Shown here piece by piece: positions 51,404-61,874 of a stretch of DNA of 64,000 nucleotides; position 1 is the first letter of the stretch; each line of letters starts with the position of its first letter. The translations under genes and the position numbers were made by a program. The notes under the pieces are model-generated. The model ran no database searches. It was not told where the DNA came from and was given only the letters and a program-made list of their open reading frames with translations. Source of the stretch: Microbacterium telephonicum (lineage in GTDB: Bacteria > Actinomycetota > Actinomycetes > Actinomycetales > Microbacteriaceae); the NCBI RefSeq assembly GCF_003651225.1, contig NZ_RCDB01000003.1, forward strand, positions 1 to 64,000, in the 5' to 3' direction.

Positions 51404-53173
51404 GTGGCAGCCTCGGACGCGCGCGCCCTCGCCGAACAGCTGGCGGCCGCGGACGACGCCGCTCTGACCCGTCTGTTCACACTGCGCCGCGTCCCCGCGT
51501 CCGCGCCCTGGCCGGACTTCTTCGACGCCGCCGAGGCACTGCTCGAGCCCGCATCCCTCACCCGGCATCTGTCGCGGCTGAGCGCCGCCGAGGCCGACGC
51601 ACTGACGGCGGCATCGGCATCCGGCAGGCCCGTGACGGAGCCCGCCCGCGGCGACCTCGCCGCCGCAGGGCTGCTCGACGCCGACGGACGGCCCTTCGCG
51701 TCGGTGCTCGACGCCTTCGCCGCACTCCCGCGCGTCACTGCCACGACCACCACCGATGCGACCGCACCCGCCCACCCGGATGCCGTCGGCACGGCCGCCG
51801 GGAACACGCCCGCCGAAGACCCCGCGGCCGAGAGCGACGCGCACGCCGCGGAGCGCGCGTTCGCGGCCTCCGCCTCGCTCGCCGACATCCTGCAGACGGC
51901 CCTCACCGCACCGCTGGCCCGCATCGGGTCGGGCGCGCTCGGGGCCGCCGACCGCCGCCGCCTCGTCGAGACCGGCGCCGCCGACGACGCCGACGCCGCC
52001 GACGACCTGCTCGGCATCGCCGTGACGGCGGGACTCGCTGCGGCGGCCGACCGGCTGTGGCTGGTCACCCCCGCCGGCCGCGACTGGCTCGCCAGCGCGA
52101 CCCTCACGCGCTGGCACGACGTGGCCCGGCGGCTGCGCGAAGCGCTCCCCGCGGCGCTGCGCTCCCCCGACGGCGGGTGGATCCCGGCCGAGGATTGGAC
52201 CGCGGCCTTCCCGTACGACCCGCTCTGGCCGCCGCAGGCCGCGCGGCTGCGCGCGCTCTTCCGCCGATGGGCGCTGCTGGGCGACGGCGACCGGCCCGCG
52301 GGGTTCGCCGCCGCACTCTCGCGGGGCGCGGATGCCGACCTCGAGGCTCTCGGCGCCCTGCTGCCCCCCGAGGTCGACCGCGTCTTCCTACAGAACGACC
52401 TGACCGCCATCGCGCCGGGTCCGCTGCTGCCCGCCCTCGACCTGCGGCTGCGGGCGATGTCGCGCCGCGAGTCGCGGGCGCAGGCCTCGAGCTACCGCTT
52501 CACGTCCGAGACGCTCAACGCCGCGTTGAACGCGGGCGAGTCGGCGCAGTCGCTGCGCGAGTTCCTCACCGCGCTGTCGCTGACCGGGCTTCCGCAACCT
52601 CTCGCCTACGAGATCGACCGCGCCGCCGCGCGGCACGGCACGATCCGGGTGGGTCCCGGCGAGGCCGGGGGTGCCCGCGTCGCCAGCGCCGACCCCGACC
52701 TGCTGCGCACCATCGCGGTCGACCAGGCGCTGCGCCCCCTGGGGCTGCGCTTCGAGGGCGACGAGCTCGCCTCCCGCGCCGGCAGCGAGACGACGTTCTG
52801 GATGCTCGCCGACGCGCGCTACCCCGTCGTCGCGGTCGACGGCGACGGCGCGCGGCTGACGCTCGACCGGCACCGCCTCGCCGATGACGACGGACCCTCG
52901 CAGGTCTCGGTCGACCACGGACCGCTCATCGCACGGCTGCAGGCCGCGCAGCAACAGGACACCGGCGCCGGATGGCTCGGCCGGGAGCTCGAACTCGCGG
53001 TGCGCTCCCGCGCGACCATCGTCGTCACCGTGCAGCTGCCCGACGGCTCGCAGCGCGAGTTCACCGTCGAGGCGGCGGGCATGGGCGGCGGACGCCTGCG
53101 CGGCCGCGACCGCGCGGCCGACGTCGAGCGCACCCTCCCGGTCTCGAGCATCACCGGCCTGCGTCCGGCCTGA
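51404..53173 (+). CDS. Helicase-associated protein (partner of the XPB-type helicase)
   Basis: 589 residues, GTG start. Belongs to the actinobacterial 'helicase-associated / helicase C-terminal domain 3' family that is almost always encoded just before the XPB-type helicase. It is Ala-rich, with no Walker A of its own. The C-terminal region DPDLLRTIAVDQALRPLGLR and VDHGPLIARLQAAQQQDTG is characteristic. Likely a regulator or partner of the helicase in DNA repair, inferred from constant linkage. Confidence 0.82.
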   Translation: MAASDARALAEQLAAADDAALTRLFTLRRVPASAPWPDFFDAAEALLEPASLTRHLSRLSAAEADALTAASASGRPVTEPARGDLAAAGLLDADGRPFASVLDAFAALPRVTATTTTDATAPAHPDAVGTAAGNTPAEDPAAESDAHAAERAFAASASLADILQTALTAPLARIGSGALGAADRRRLVETGAADDADAADDLLGIAVTAGLAAAADRLWLVTPAGRDWLASATLTRWHDVARRLREALPAALRSPDGGWIPAEDWTAAFPYDPLWPPQAARLRALFRRWALLGDGDRPAGFAAALSRGADADLEALGALLPPEVDRVFLQNDLTAIAPGPLLPALDLRLRAMSRRESRAQASSYRFTSETLNAALNAGESAQSLREFLTALSLTGLPQPLAYEIDRAAARHGTIRVGPGEAGGARVASADPDLLRTIAVDQALRPLGLRFEGDELASRAGSETTFWMLADARYPVVAVDGDGARLTLDRHRLADDDGPSQVSVDHGPLIARLQAAQQQDTGAGWLGRELELAVRSRATIVVTVQLPDGSQREFTVEAAGMGGGRLRGRDRAADVERTLPVSSITGLRPA

Positions 53174-53217
53174 CCGCCGGGAGCCACCCTCGGCCACGGC
53201 GGCTAGACTCGTCCGTT

Positions 53218-54864
53218 ATGGCTGACGGCCCCCTCATCGTGCAAAGCGACCGCACCGTGCTGCTCGAAGTCGCGCACAAGGACGCGGAGAACGCGCGTCA
53301 CGAGCTCGCGATCTTCGCCGAGCTCGAACGCGCACCCGAGCACATCCACACCTACCGCATCACCCGCCTCGGGCTGTGGAACGCGCGGGCGGCGGGACAC
53401 CAGGCCGACGACATGCTCGCCACCCTCGACCGGTGGTCGCGATTCCCGGTGCCGCCGTCGGTGTCGGTCGACATCCGCGAGACGGTCGGCCGCTACGGCC
53501 GGCTCGTCATCGAACGCGACGACGAGGATCGCCTGATCCTGCGCGGCTCCGACCCCGCCGTGCTGGCCGAAGTCGCCCGCAACAAGCGCATCCAGCCGCT
53601 GCTGATCGGCCGTCCCTCCCCCGACGCGCACGAGATCGACGCGTGGGCGCGCGGCCACATCAAGCAGGAGCTGCTGAAGATCGGCTGGCCCGCCGAAGAC
53701 CTCGCCGGCTACACGCCCGGCACCCCGCACGAGATCGACCTGCACGAGGACGGCTGGACCCTGCGCCCCTACCAGCGGCAGGCCGTCGACATCTTCACCC
53801 AGGGCGGATCGGGTGTCGTCGTGCTCCCCTGCGGCGCCGGCAAGACCCTCGTCGGCGCGGCGGCGATGGCCGACACGAAGACGACCACCCTCATCCTCGT
53901 GACCAACACCGTCTCGGCGCGGCAGTGGCGCGACGAGCTGCTCAAGCGCACGTCGCTGACTCCCGAAGAGATCGGCGAGTACTCCGGTCAGGTCAAGGAG
54001 ATCAAGCCGGTCACGATCGCGACCTACCAGATCCTCACCGCCAAGCGGCAGGGGAAGTACGCACACCTCTCACTGCTGGACGCGCTGGACTGGGGGCTGA
54101 TCGTCTACGACGAGGTGCACCTGCTCCCGGCGCCCGTCTTCAAGCTGACCGCCGACCTGCAGGCCCGCCGCCGCCTCGGCCTCACCGCCACGCTCGTGCG
54201 GGAGGACGGCCGCGAAGGCGACGTGTTCAGCCTCATCGGCCCCAAGCGCTTCGACGCACCGTGGAAGGAGATCGAGGCGCAGGGCTTCATCTCCCCGGCC
54301 GTCTGCTACGAGGTGCGCGTAGACCTCCCCGCATCCGACCGTCTGGAATACGCCGCGGCGGCCGACGACGAGCGCTACCGGCTGGCGGCCACTGCAGAGG
54401 CGAAGATCGGGGTCGTGCGCGAGCTCATCGAGCGCCACCCCGGCGAGCAGATCCTCGTGATCGGGCAGTACCTCGACCAGATCGACGTGCTCGCCGACGC
54501 GCTCGGCGCCCCGAAGATCACCGGTGCGACCCCCGTCGACGAGCGTGCCGAGCTGTTCCAGGCGTTCCGCACCGGCGAGGTGCCGGTGCTCATCGTCTCG
54601 AAGGTCGCGAACTTCTCCATCGACCTGCCCGACGCGTCCGTCGCCATCCAGGTGTCGGGATCGTTCGGCTCCCGGCAGGAGGAGGCGCAGCGCCTGGGAC
54701 GGCTCCTGCGACCCAAGTCCAACGGTCACACCGCGAGCTTCTACACGCTCATCGCCCGTGACACGGTCGACCAGGACTTCGCCCAGAACCGGCAGCGCTT
54801 CCTCGCGGAGCAGGGCTACAGCTACACGATCCTGGATGCCGACAGCCTCGCGCCCGCGTCGTAA
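53218..54864 (+). CDS. XPB/Rad25-type DNA repair helicase
   Basis: 548 residues. A 3'-5' superfamily-II helicase like bacterial XPB. Walker A LPCGAGKTL (about 203), DEVH box VYDEVHLLP (about 297), the XPB-specific RED motif TLVREDGREGDVF (about 324) and motif VI EEAQRLGRLLRP are all present, and the N-terminal damage-recognition domain is complete. TAGACT ends eight nt before the ATG. Its end overlaps the convergent protease gene by 43 nt. Confidence 0.92.
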   Translation: MADGPLIVQSDRTVLLEVAHKDAENARHELAIFAELERAPEHIHTYRITRLGLWNARAAGHQADDMLATLDRWSRFPVPPSVSVDIRETVGRYGRLVIERDDEDRLILRGSDPAVLAEVARNKRIQPLLIGRPSPDAHEIDAWARGHIKQELLKIGWPAEDLAGYTPGTPHEIDLHEDGWTLRPYQRQAVDIFTQGGSGVVVLPCGAGKTLVGAAAMADTKTTTLILVTNTVSARQWRDELLKRTSLTPEEIGEYSGQVKEIKPVTIATYQILTAKRQGKYAHLSLLDALDWGLIVYDEVHLLPAPVFKLTADLQARRRLGLTATLVREDGREGDVFSLIGPKRFDAPWKEIEAQGFISPAVCYEVRVDLPASDRLEYAAAADDERYRLAATAEAKIGVVRELIERHPGEQILVIGQYLDQIDVLADALGAPKITGATPVDERAELFQAFRTGEVPVLIVSKVANFSIDLPDASVAIQVSGSFGSRQEEAQRLGRLLRPKSNGHTASFYTLIARDTVDQDFAQNRQRFLAEQGYSYTILDADSLAPAS

Positions 54865-55817
54865 GCGGGTACGGACGTCGGCGGCGTCAGCACGAGCGTC
54901 CGCGGCAGCGGGCGACGGCGCAGCAGCCACTCGACGGCGCCCGCGAACGCCACGACGATGACGACCGAGAACACGATGCTGAACCAGCTCGGCGCGGTCT
55001 CGTTGATGTCGGACTGACCGGACAGCCCGAGCAGGAACGCCGTGAGGTTGTTCACCACGTGCAGCGCGATCGCCGCCTCGAGGCCGCCGGTGCGCCACGT
55101 GAGCCAGCCCGTGGCGATGGCGAAGAGCCCCACGGTCACCTGGCCGAGCGGGTCGTAGAGGTGCCCGATCACGAAGAGCGGGACCGGCAGCAGGATCGCG
55201 AACGCGGGATGCCGGAGCCAGCGGCCGACGGCCTGCTGCAGGTACCCGCGGAAGACGTACTCCTCGGCCGCAGCCTGCAGCGGCACCGCCACGAGGATGA
55301 CGGCGAGACTCGCCCACAGCATCGGGTTGGCGGCCGGGTCGACGACGCCGTCTCCGGCGCCCTCCTCCGCCGGCAGCAGGAGGGACAGCGTCGAGAGGGC
55401 GACGGCGATGATCGCCGCGATCACGGTGCACAGCAGCATCCAGCGCCACCGCAGCCGCCCCGCCGCGGACGAGACGAGGCCGAGCCGGCGGCCGTTCACG
55501 ATCCGCGACGCGAGGAGGTACGCCGGCAGCATGAGCGCGATCGTGCCGAGGGCGACGAGGAGGCGACCGGGGTCGGTGAGGTCGAAGGCCTCACCCGCAT
55601 CGAAGCGGAGCACCGCGTCGGCGAGCGTCGGGTCCCAGAGCGTCGCGACCCCGACGCCGACCGCGATGAGCGTCACCATCGCGAAGTAGAAGGCGGTCCC
55701 CAGCGCACCGACGACCAGCGGCGTCCACCATCCGGTGCGGCGGCGCGCGAACACCAGCCGGTGGAAGGCGAGTCCGGATGTGAGCGATTCAGGCGGCAGC
55801 GCACGCGGTGTCGTCAT
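54822..55817 (-). CDS. CPBP-family intramembrane metalloprotease
   Basis: 331 residues with about eight membrane helices. The glutamic-type catalytic motifs of the CPBP/Rce1 family are complete: EEYVFRGYLQ, LFVIGHLYD and HVVNNLTAF. In bacteria these enzymes cleave peptides or anti-sigma factors; the target is unknown. The last 14 codons overlap the XPB gene on the other strand. Confidence 0.88.
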   Translation of the reverse strand: MTTPRALPPESLTSGLAFHRLVFARRRTGWWTPLVVGALGTAFYFAMVTLIAVGVGVATLWDPTLADAVLRFDAGEAFDLTDPGRLLVALGTIALMLPAYLLASRIVNGRRLGLVSSAAGRLRWRWMLLCTVIAAIIAVALSTLSLLLPAEEGAGDGVVDPAANPMLWASLAVILVAVPLQAAAEEYVFRGYLQQAVGRWLRHPAFAILLPVPLFVIGHLYDPLGQVTVGLFAIATGWLTWRTGGLEAAIALHVVNNLTAFLLGLSGQSDINETAPSWFSIVFSVVIVVAFAGAVEWLLRRRPLPRTLVLTPPTSVPAYDAGARLSASRIV

Positions 55818-55906
55818 CGCTCCATCCTGTCGCACGTGACGGGGCTCACGATTGCGCCGACCGCGATATCCAGCGCACACATGGCATCCGGTGCCAGTAT
55901 GAACCT

Positions 55907-56599
55907 ATGACTGCAGCGCGCATCCTCGTCGTGGACGACGAGCCGAACATCCGTGACCTCCTGGTGACCAGCCTGAAGTTCGCCGGATACCAGGTGCGGG
56001 CCGTCGCCAACGGCGCCCAGACCATCTCGGCCGTCCTCGAGGAGGAACCCGACCTCATCATCCTCGACGTCATGCTCCCCGACATGAACGGGTTCAGCGT
56101 CACCAAGCGTCTGCGCGGCGCCGGCTACACCGCCCCCATCCTCTTCCTCACCGCCAAGGACGAGATCGAGGACAAGATCGAAGGGCTCAACGCCGGCGGC
56201 GACGACTACGTCACGAAGCCGTTCTCGCTCGATGAGATCGTCGCCCGCATCCAGGCGATCCTGCGCCGCACGATGCAGGCCGACGAGGAGTCGACCATCA
56301 AGGCGGGCGAGATCACGATGGATCAGGACACCCACGACGTGCTCGTCGGCGACGTGCCGATCGACCTGTCGCCCACCGAGTTCAAGCTCCTGCGCTACCT
56401 CATGCTCAACCCGAACCGGGTGCTCAGCAAGGCGCAGATCCTCGACCACGTCTGGGAGTACGACTTCAACGGCGACGCCGGCATCGTCGAGAGTTACATC
56501 TCCTACCTGCGCCGCAAGATCGACCCGCACTCCAGCGAGCCGCTCATCCAGACCAAGCGCGGGTTCGGCTACATGCTGAAGACGGCCAAGTCGGCCTGA
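55907..56599 (+). CDS. OmpR-family response regulator
   Basis: 230 residues. The receiver domain has the phospho-acceptor Asp in DLIILDVMLPD (about residue 51) and the Lys in FLTAKDE; the winged helix is TEFKLLRYLMLNPNRVLSK and IVESYISYLRRKID, ending QTKRGFGYML. Start chosen at MTAARILVVDDEPNIRD; CAGTAT ends six nt before. The kinase gene follows 14 nt later. Confidence 0.93.
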   Translation: MTAARILVVDDEPNIRDLLVTSLKFAGYQVRAVANGAQTISAVLEEEPDLIILDVMLPDMNGFSVTKRLRGAGYTAPILFLTAKDEIEDKIEGLNAGGDDYVTKPFSLDEIVARIQAILRRTMQADEESTIKAGEITMDQDTHDVLVGDVPIDLSPTEFKLLRYLMLNPNRVLSKAQILDHVWEYDFNGDAGIVESYISYLRRKIDPHSSEPLIQTKRGFGYMLKTAKSA

Positions 56600-56613
56600 A
56601 CCGGAGGTCCTTC

Positions 56614-58374
56614 CTGACCGGGACGGCGCGCAAGACCGACCGCCTCACGTCGTGGTGGCGCGGCATCAGCCTGCGCGCGAAGATCACCGGCGTGACCGTC
56701 GGCGTGCTCGCCGTAGGCCTCGTCGCGGCGGGTGTCGGCACGATGGTGTTCCTGCGCAACGCGCAGATCGTCGCGCTCGACGACTACCTGTCGCAGCTGG
56801 CGCCGACCGACGTGGCGAGCACGCTCATGACGGTCACCGTCGTCGACGGGGTGCCGCAGTTCGAGTCCGACGAGTCGGCGCCCGCGACGCAGTACTTCGT
56901 GGCGGTCTACGGCCCCGACGGGACCTTCCTCGCCGCTGCCGGCGGCAACGCGGCCGTCGAGCCCGACTTCCCCGACTCCTTCACGCTCGACAAGACCTAC
57001 ATGCGCCTGGGATCGACGTTCGACCTGCACGCGGTGGAGGGCGGCGCGACCTTCCACGCCGCGGTCGACTTCCTCCCCCCGATCGACGGGGTCGTCGACA
57101 ACCAGTACACGCAGATGGTGGCCCTGCCGCTCACCTCGGTCAACCAGACGGTCGCGACCTACATCGGCATCTACACGATCCTCGCCCTGCTGACGATCCT
57201 GGGCGGTGCGCTGCTGACCCGCGGCGCCGTCACCCTCGCCTTCCGCAGTCTCGGGCAGGTGGAGCGCACCGCGATGTCGATCGCCGCCGGCGATTTCACG
57301 CAGCGGATGGGCGACATCTCGCCGGGGACCGAGGTCGGACGGCTCACACACGCGATCAACGCGATGCTCGACCGCGTCGACCAGGCGCTCGCCCAGCGCG
57401 ACGCCACGGTGCAGCAGATGCGCCGCTTCATCGGCGACGCGAGCCATGAGCTGCGCACCCCGCTCGTGACGGTGCGCGGCTACGCCGAGCTGTACCGGAT
57501 GGGGGCGATCAGCGGCGAGGAGCAGACCGCGCAGTCGATGGAGCGCATCGAGAAGGAGGCCGTGCGCATGGGCGCCCTCGTCGAGGACCTGCTCGCGCTC
57601 GCACGACTCGACGAGCGCCGTGACATCGCCGTGACCGAGATCGACCTTCGCCCGATCGGCCGCGACGCGGCGATGGACATGGGCGTCACCGCTCCCGACC
57701 GCACCATCAGGTTCGTCGACGAGAGCATGCTGACCGTCCTGCCCCCGGTCACCGGGGCGCTGCCGGTCACCTCACCCACCAAGACGGCGCGTCGTCGCCC
57801 CGGCTCCGGGTCGCTGGCCGGCGCGACCCGGTCGCTGCTGCGCCGTCGCCCCCGGCCCGACTCCGACGCGTCCGGCGCCTCAGATCGGCAGACGGGCGCG
57901 GATGCCGACACCACCACGGGAGCCGTGCCCACCGGCGCCTTCCCGGTGCCGATCGTGCTCGGCGACGAGCACCGCATCCGGCAGGTTGTCGCGAACCTCC
58001 TCGCCAACGCACGACGCTACACGCCGCCGGGATCTCCGCTGGAGATCGCCGTCGGGGTCGACGAGACCGCCGCCATGGGCTGGATCGCCGTCGTCGACCA
58101 CGGGGAGGGCATCCCCCCGCAGATCCGCGAGAAGATCTTCCAGCGGTTCTGGCGCGCCGACACGTCGCGCACCCGCGAGACCGGCGGATCCGGCCTCGGG
58201 CTGTCGATCGTCGCCTCCATCGTCGACTCCCTGCACGGCTCCATCGCCGTGACCGAGACGGCCGGCGGCGGCGCGACCTTCCGTGTCGCCTTCCCGCTGG
58301 CCGAGGCCCGCGATCCGCAGGAGCACCTGTGGATCGCGACGCAGCCGCTGCCGAAGATCCGCCCCGAGGCCTGA
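56614..58374 (+). CDS. Sensor histidine kinase, probably starting at CTG
   Basis: About 586 residues: two membrane helices around an extracytoplasmic sensor (about 25-205), HAMP (about 210-260), HisKA with ASHELRTPLVT (His about 276), and an ATPase domain with NLLANARRY (about 460), DHGEGIPP and GSGLGLS. A low-complexity insert of about 80 residues rich in Pro/Arg/Ser lies before the ATPase domain. No ATG, GTG or TTG lies in frame between the regulator stop and 56692. GGAGG at 56603-56607 is six nt before CTG (56614), which gives a proper cytoplasmic N-terminus (LTGTARKTDRLTSWWRG). The GTG at 56692 would cut into the first membrane helix region. Confidence 0.88.
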   Translation: MTGTARKTDRLTSWWRGISLRAKITGVTVGVLAVGLVAAGVGTMVFLRNAQIVALDDYLSQLAPTDVASTLMTVTVVDGVPQFESDESAPATQYFVAVYGPDGTFLAAAGGNAAVEPDFPDSFTLDKTYMRLGSTFDLHAVEGGATFHAAVDFLPPIDGVVDNQYTQMVALPLTSVNQTVATYIGIYTILALLTILGGALLTRGAVTLAFRSLGQVERTAMSIAAGDFTQRMGDISPGTEVGRLTHAINAMLDRVDQALAQRDATVQQMRRFIGDASHELRTPLVTVRGYAELYRMGAISGEEQTAQSMERIEKEAVRMGALVEDLLALARLDERRDIAVTEIDLRPIGRDAAMDMGVTAPDRTIRFVDESMLTVLPPVTGALPVTSPTKTARRRPGSGSLAGATRSLLRRRPRPDSDASGASDRQTGADADTTTGAVPTGAFPVPIVLGDEHRIRQVVANLLANARRYTPPGSPLEIAVGVDETAAMGWIAVVDHGEGIPPQIREKIFQRFWRADTSRTRETGGSGLGLSIVASIVDSLHGSIAVTETAGGGATFRVAFPLAEARDPQEHLWIATQPLPKIRPEA

Positions 58375-58494
58375 GCTCCCCTCCCCACCTCGACACGGCG
58401 ACGGGCTGTCCCCATTCCGCGTCCGCCGCGCCCCACCGCGCCCCATGGCGGCGGTGACGGCCGTAGCGTGGGCGTCCCATCGAAAGGAGCCCCC

Positions 58495-58782
58495 ATGGCC
58501 GTCTTCTCCGTCGACAGCGACCAGGTCCTGGTCGCGACCGCCGGCATCCGCGCGACCGGCGACCGGCTGCAGGCCGACACCGCCGCGATGCTCGCGCAGC
58601 TCACCCAGCTGCAGGGCAGCTGGACCGGCACGGCGTCGGTCGCCTTCCAGGGCGTCGTCGAGCGCTGGCGTGCGGCGCAGCGCGAACTGGACGCCGCCCT
58701 CGCCGACATCGGCACCGCCCTCGGGCACGTCGGCGCGCAGTACGCGCAGACCGAGCACGCCGCCGCCGGACTGTTCCGCTGA
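58495..58782 (+). CDS. WXG100-family (ESAT-6-like) protein
   Basis: 95 residues in a helix-turn-helix hairpin with the WxG motif as SWTGTAS in the middle. These proteins are exported by type VII secretion. No secretion ATPase or membrane component lies in the window, so it is an isolated copy. GAAAGGAG precedes the ATG. Confidence 0.88.
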   Translation: MAVFSVDSDQVLVATAGIRATGDRLQADTAAMLAQLTQLQGSWTGTASVAFQGVVERWRAAQRELDAALADIGTALGHVGAQYAQTEHAAAGLFR

Positions 58783-58811
58783 CCGCGGGACCGTCTCTCC
58801 CGTAAACGGGG

Positions 58812-58837
58812 AAAGGCCCCTCCGAGGAGGGGCCTTT
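58812..58837. terminator. Terminator between the WXG100 gene and groL
   Basis: AAAGGCCCCTCC-GA-GGAGGGGCCTTT, perfect hairpin followed by TCTG on the plus strand and ATT-poor sequence on the other; serves both convergent genes. Confidence 0.8.
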
Positions 58838-58853
58838 CTGTCGTGGACGGGAC

Positions 58854-60509
<1,656 letters not shown>

Positions 60510-60536
60510 TTAGCACTCAGCAAGAGTGAGTGCTAA
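60510..60536 (-). promoter_or_regulatory. CIRCE element (HrcA operator), perfect copy
   Basis: TTAGCACTC-N9-GAGTGCTAA, identical to the CIRCE consensus, 37 nt before the groL start. Confidence 0.95.
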
Positions 60537-60542
60537 GCCATT

Positions 60543-60569
60543 CTGGCACTCACCCCTGGTGAGTGCAAG
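60543..60569 (-). promoter_or_regulatory. Second, degenerate CIRCE element
   Basis: CTGGCACTC-N9-GAGTGCAAG keeps the GCACTC/GAGTGC core with nine bases between. It is six nt from the perfect copy. Confidence 0.75.
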
Positions 60570-60621
60570 CCGCCCGGAAGGGCACGACACACGGCGTGAT
60601 CGACGCCGTCGGGTCACGGCG

Positions 60622-60822
60622 TCAGACGACGCGGACCGACTCGGCCTGCGGGCCCTTCTGCCCGGTGCCGACGGTGAACTCGACGCTCTGACCCTCTTCG
60701 AGCACGCGGAAACCCGACATGTCGATGTTCGAGTAGTGGACGAAGACGTCCTGTCCGTCGGAGACGGTGATGAACCCGTACCCCTTCTCGGCGTTGAACC
60801 ATTTGACGGTGCCCTGGGCCAT
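60622..60822 (-). CDS. Cold-shock protein CspA type
   Basis: 66 residues: [20 protein letters not shown] contains RNP1 (KGYGFI), then [10 protein letters not shown] (RNP2). RNA chaperone of normal length. AGGAGA lies before the ATG. Confidence 0.95.
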   Translation of the reverse strand: MAQGTVKWFNAEKGYGFITVSDGQDVFVHYSNIDMSGFRVLEEGQSVEFTVGTGQKGPQAESVRVV

Positions 60823-60979
60823 GCGAATCTCCTGATGCTGCTGTGGAACGTGGCAATGCTAACCAGCGCTCCACGGGCCGATCCGCGGATGCCGGAAGTG
60901 TTGACACGAGCGCACCGAAGTGTTCACACGCAGGAAACACGGCCCCGGCGACAGCCCTCGACGGACCTCTCCGGAGAGG

Positions 60980-61579
60980 TCAGGGAGCCGGGGTGGCGAC
61001 GCCTCCGGGACCCCAGTCGGCGCCGATGACGACGACCAGCTGCTTCTCCTGGCTCTCGTCGACGTCGGCGGTGTTCGGGTCGTCGGCGGGCTGATAGGCC
61101 TGGCTGAGCTCGGTGCGCGCTCCCCCCAGCACGTTCTCCGCGAGCCCGAGCGCCGCCGGGAGGTCGGCGGCGTTGCCGTAGTAGACGGTCGTGTGCTGGA
61201 AGTCCTGCGAGCCGGCCTCGCCGGAGTTCACCGACTCCTCCGGCCAGCCCGCCGCGATGATCTGGTCGCGCACCTGCCCGCCGAGTCCGTCCTGCGCGGT
61301 CGCGTTCAGCACGAGCACCGGGTACGACGTGTCGACGACGGGCTCGATCGACTCGGTCGGGGTGGGCGTGGCGGTCTCGACCGGCGAGAGGGCGATCTTG
61401 CCGGTCGCCAGCAGCGTCCCGACGATGCCGACGGCGACGATGACGATGATCGCGACCACCGACCACAGCACGACGATCCCGCCGCGCATGCGGGGGTTCT
61501 CGGCACGGTGGGCCCCGACGCGGGAGGAGCCGGCGGGCAGGTCGTCGAAGCGGTCCGTCGGAGCATCGGTGGGGGGCAC
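60980..61579 (-). CDS. LytR_C-domain membrane protein
   Basis: 199 residues. A cytoplasmic N-terminus, one helix (IVVLWSVVAIIVIVAVGIVG, about 35-55), a Thr/Pro linker and the extracellular LytR C-terminal domain (PVLVLNATAQDGLGGQVRDQI, here VLVLNATAQDGLGGQV, then HTTVYYGNAADLPAALGLA). This is the domain found at the end of LytR-CpsA-Psr cell-wall ligases, here without the catalytic part. It follows the DUF3263 gene by 25 nt. Confidence 0.88.
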   Translation of the reverse strand: MPPTDAPTDRFDDLPAGSSRVGAHRAENPRMRGGIVVLWSVVAIIVIVAVGIVGTLLATGKIALSPVETATPTPTESIEPVVDTSYPVLVLNATAQDGLGGQVRDQIIAAGWPEESVNSGEAGSQDFQHTTVYYGNAADLPAALGLAENVLGGARTELSQAYQPADDPNTADVDESQEKQLVVVIGADWGPGGVATPAP

Positions 61580-61604
61580 CGCAGAATTCTATCGGCCCCG
61601 CGTG

Positions 61605-61865
61605 TCAGTACCCCGAGATGAGCGTCCGCTCCACGCCGGAGACGACGGCGCTGCGGCGCACGTCGCGCCGCCGGCGCAGCCGGTGCACGAGCATCGGGTC
61701 GTAGGCGAGCGCATCCGCGTCGTCGAGCAGCCGGGTCAGCAGTTGGTAGTAGCGCGCCGGCGCGAGCTGCAGCTCGGTGCGCACCGCCTCCTCCTTGTCG
61801 GCCCCGTGGCGATCCCAGCGTGCCTCGAAGTCGAGGAGGGCGCGGTCGCGGTCGGAGAGGGCCAT
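61605..61865 (-). CDS. DUF3263 protein
   Basis: 86 residues; LSDRDRALLDFEARWDRHG and APARYYQLLTRLLDDADAL are the conserved blocks, with a helix-turn-helix-like look. Actinobacteria-only family of unknown role, linked to LytR_C, cspA and groL here. Confidence 0.88.
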   Translation of the reverse strand: MALSDRDRALLDFEARWDRHGADKEEAVRTELQLAPARYYQLLTRLLDDADALAYDPMLVHRLRRRRDVRRSAVVSGVERTLISGY

Positions 61866-61874
61866 TCCTCCACG

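Noticed and set aside
58495..58782. Type VII secretion locus
   Set aside because: Only one WXG100 gene is present; no EccC-type ATPase or membrane component is nearby.
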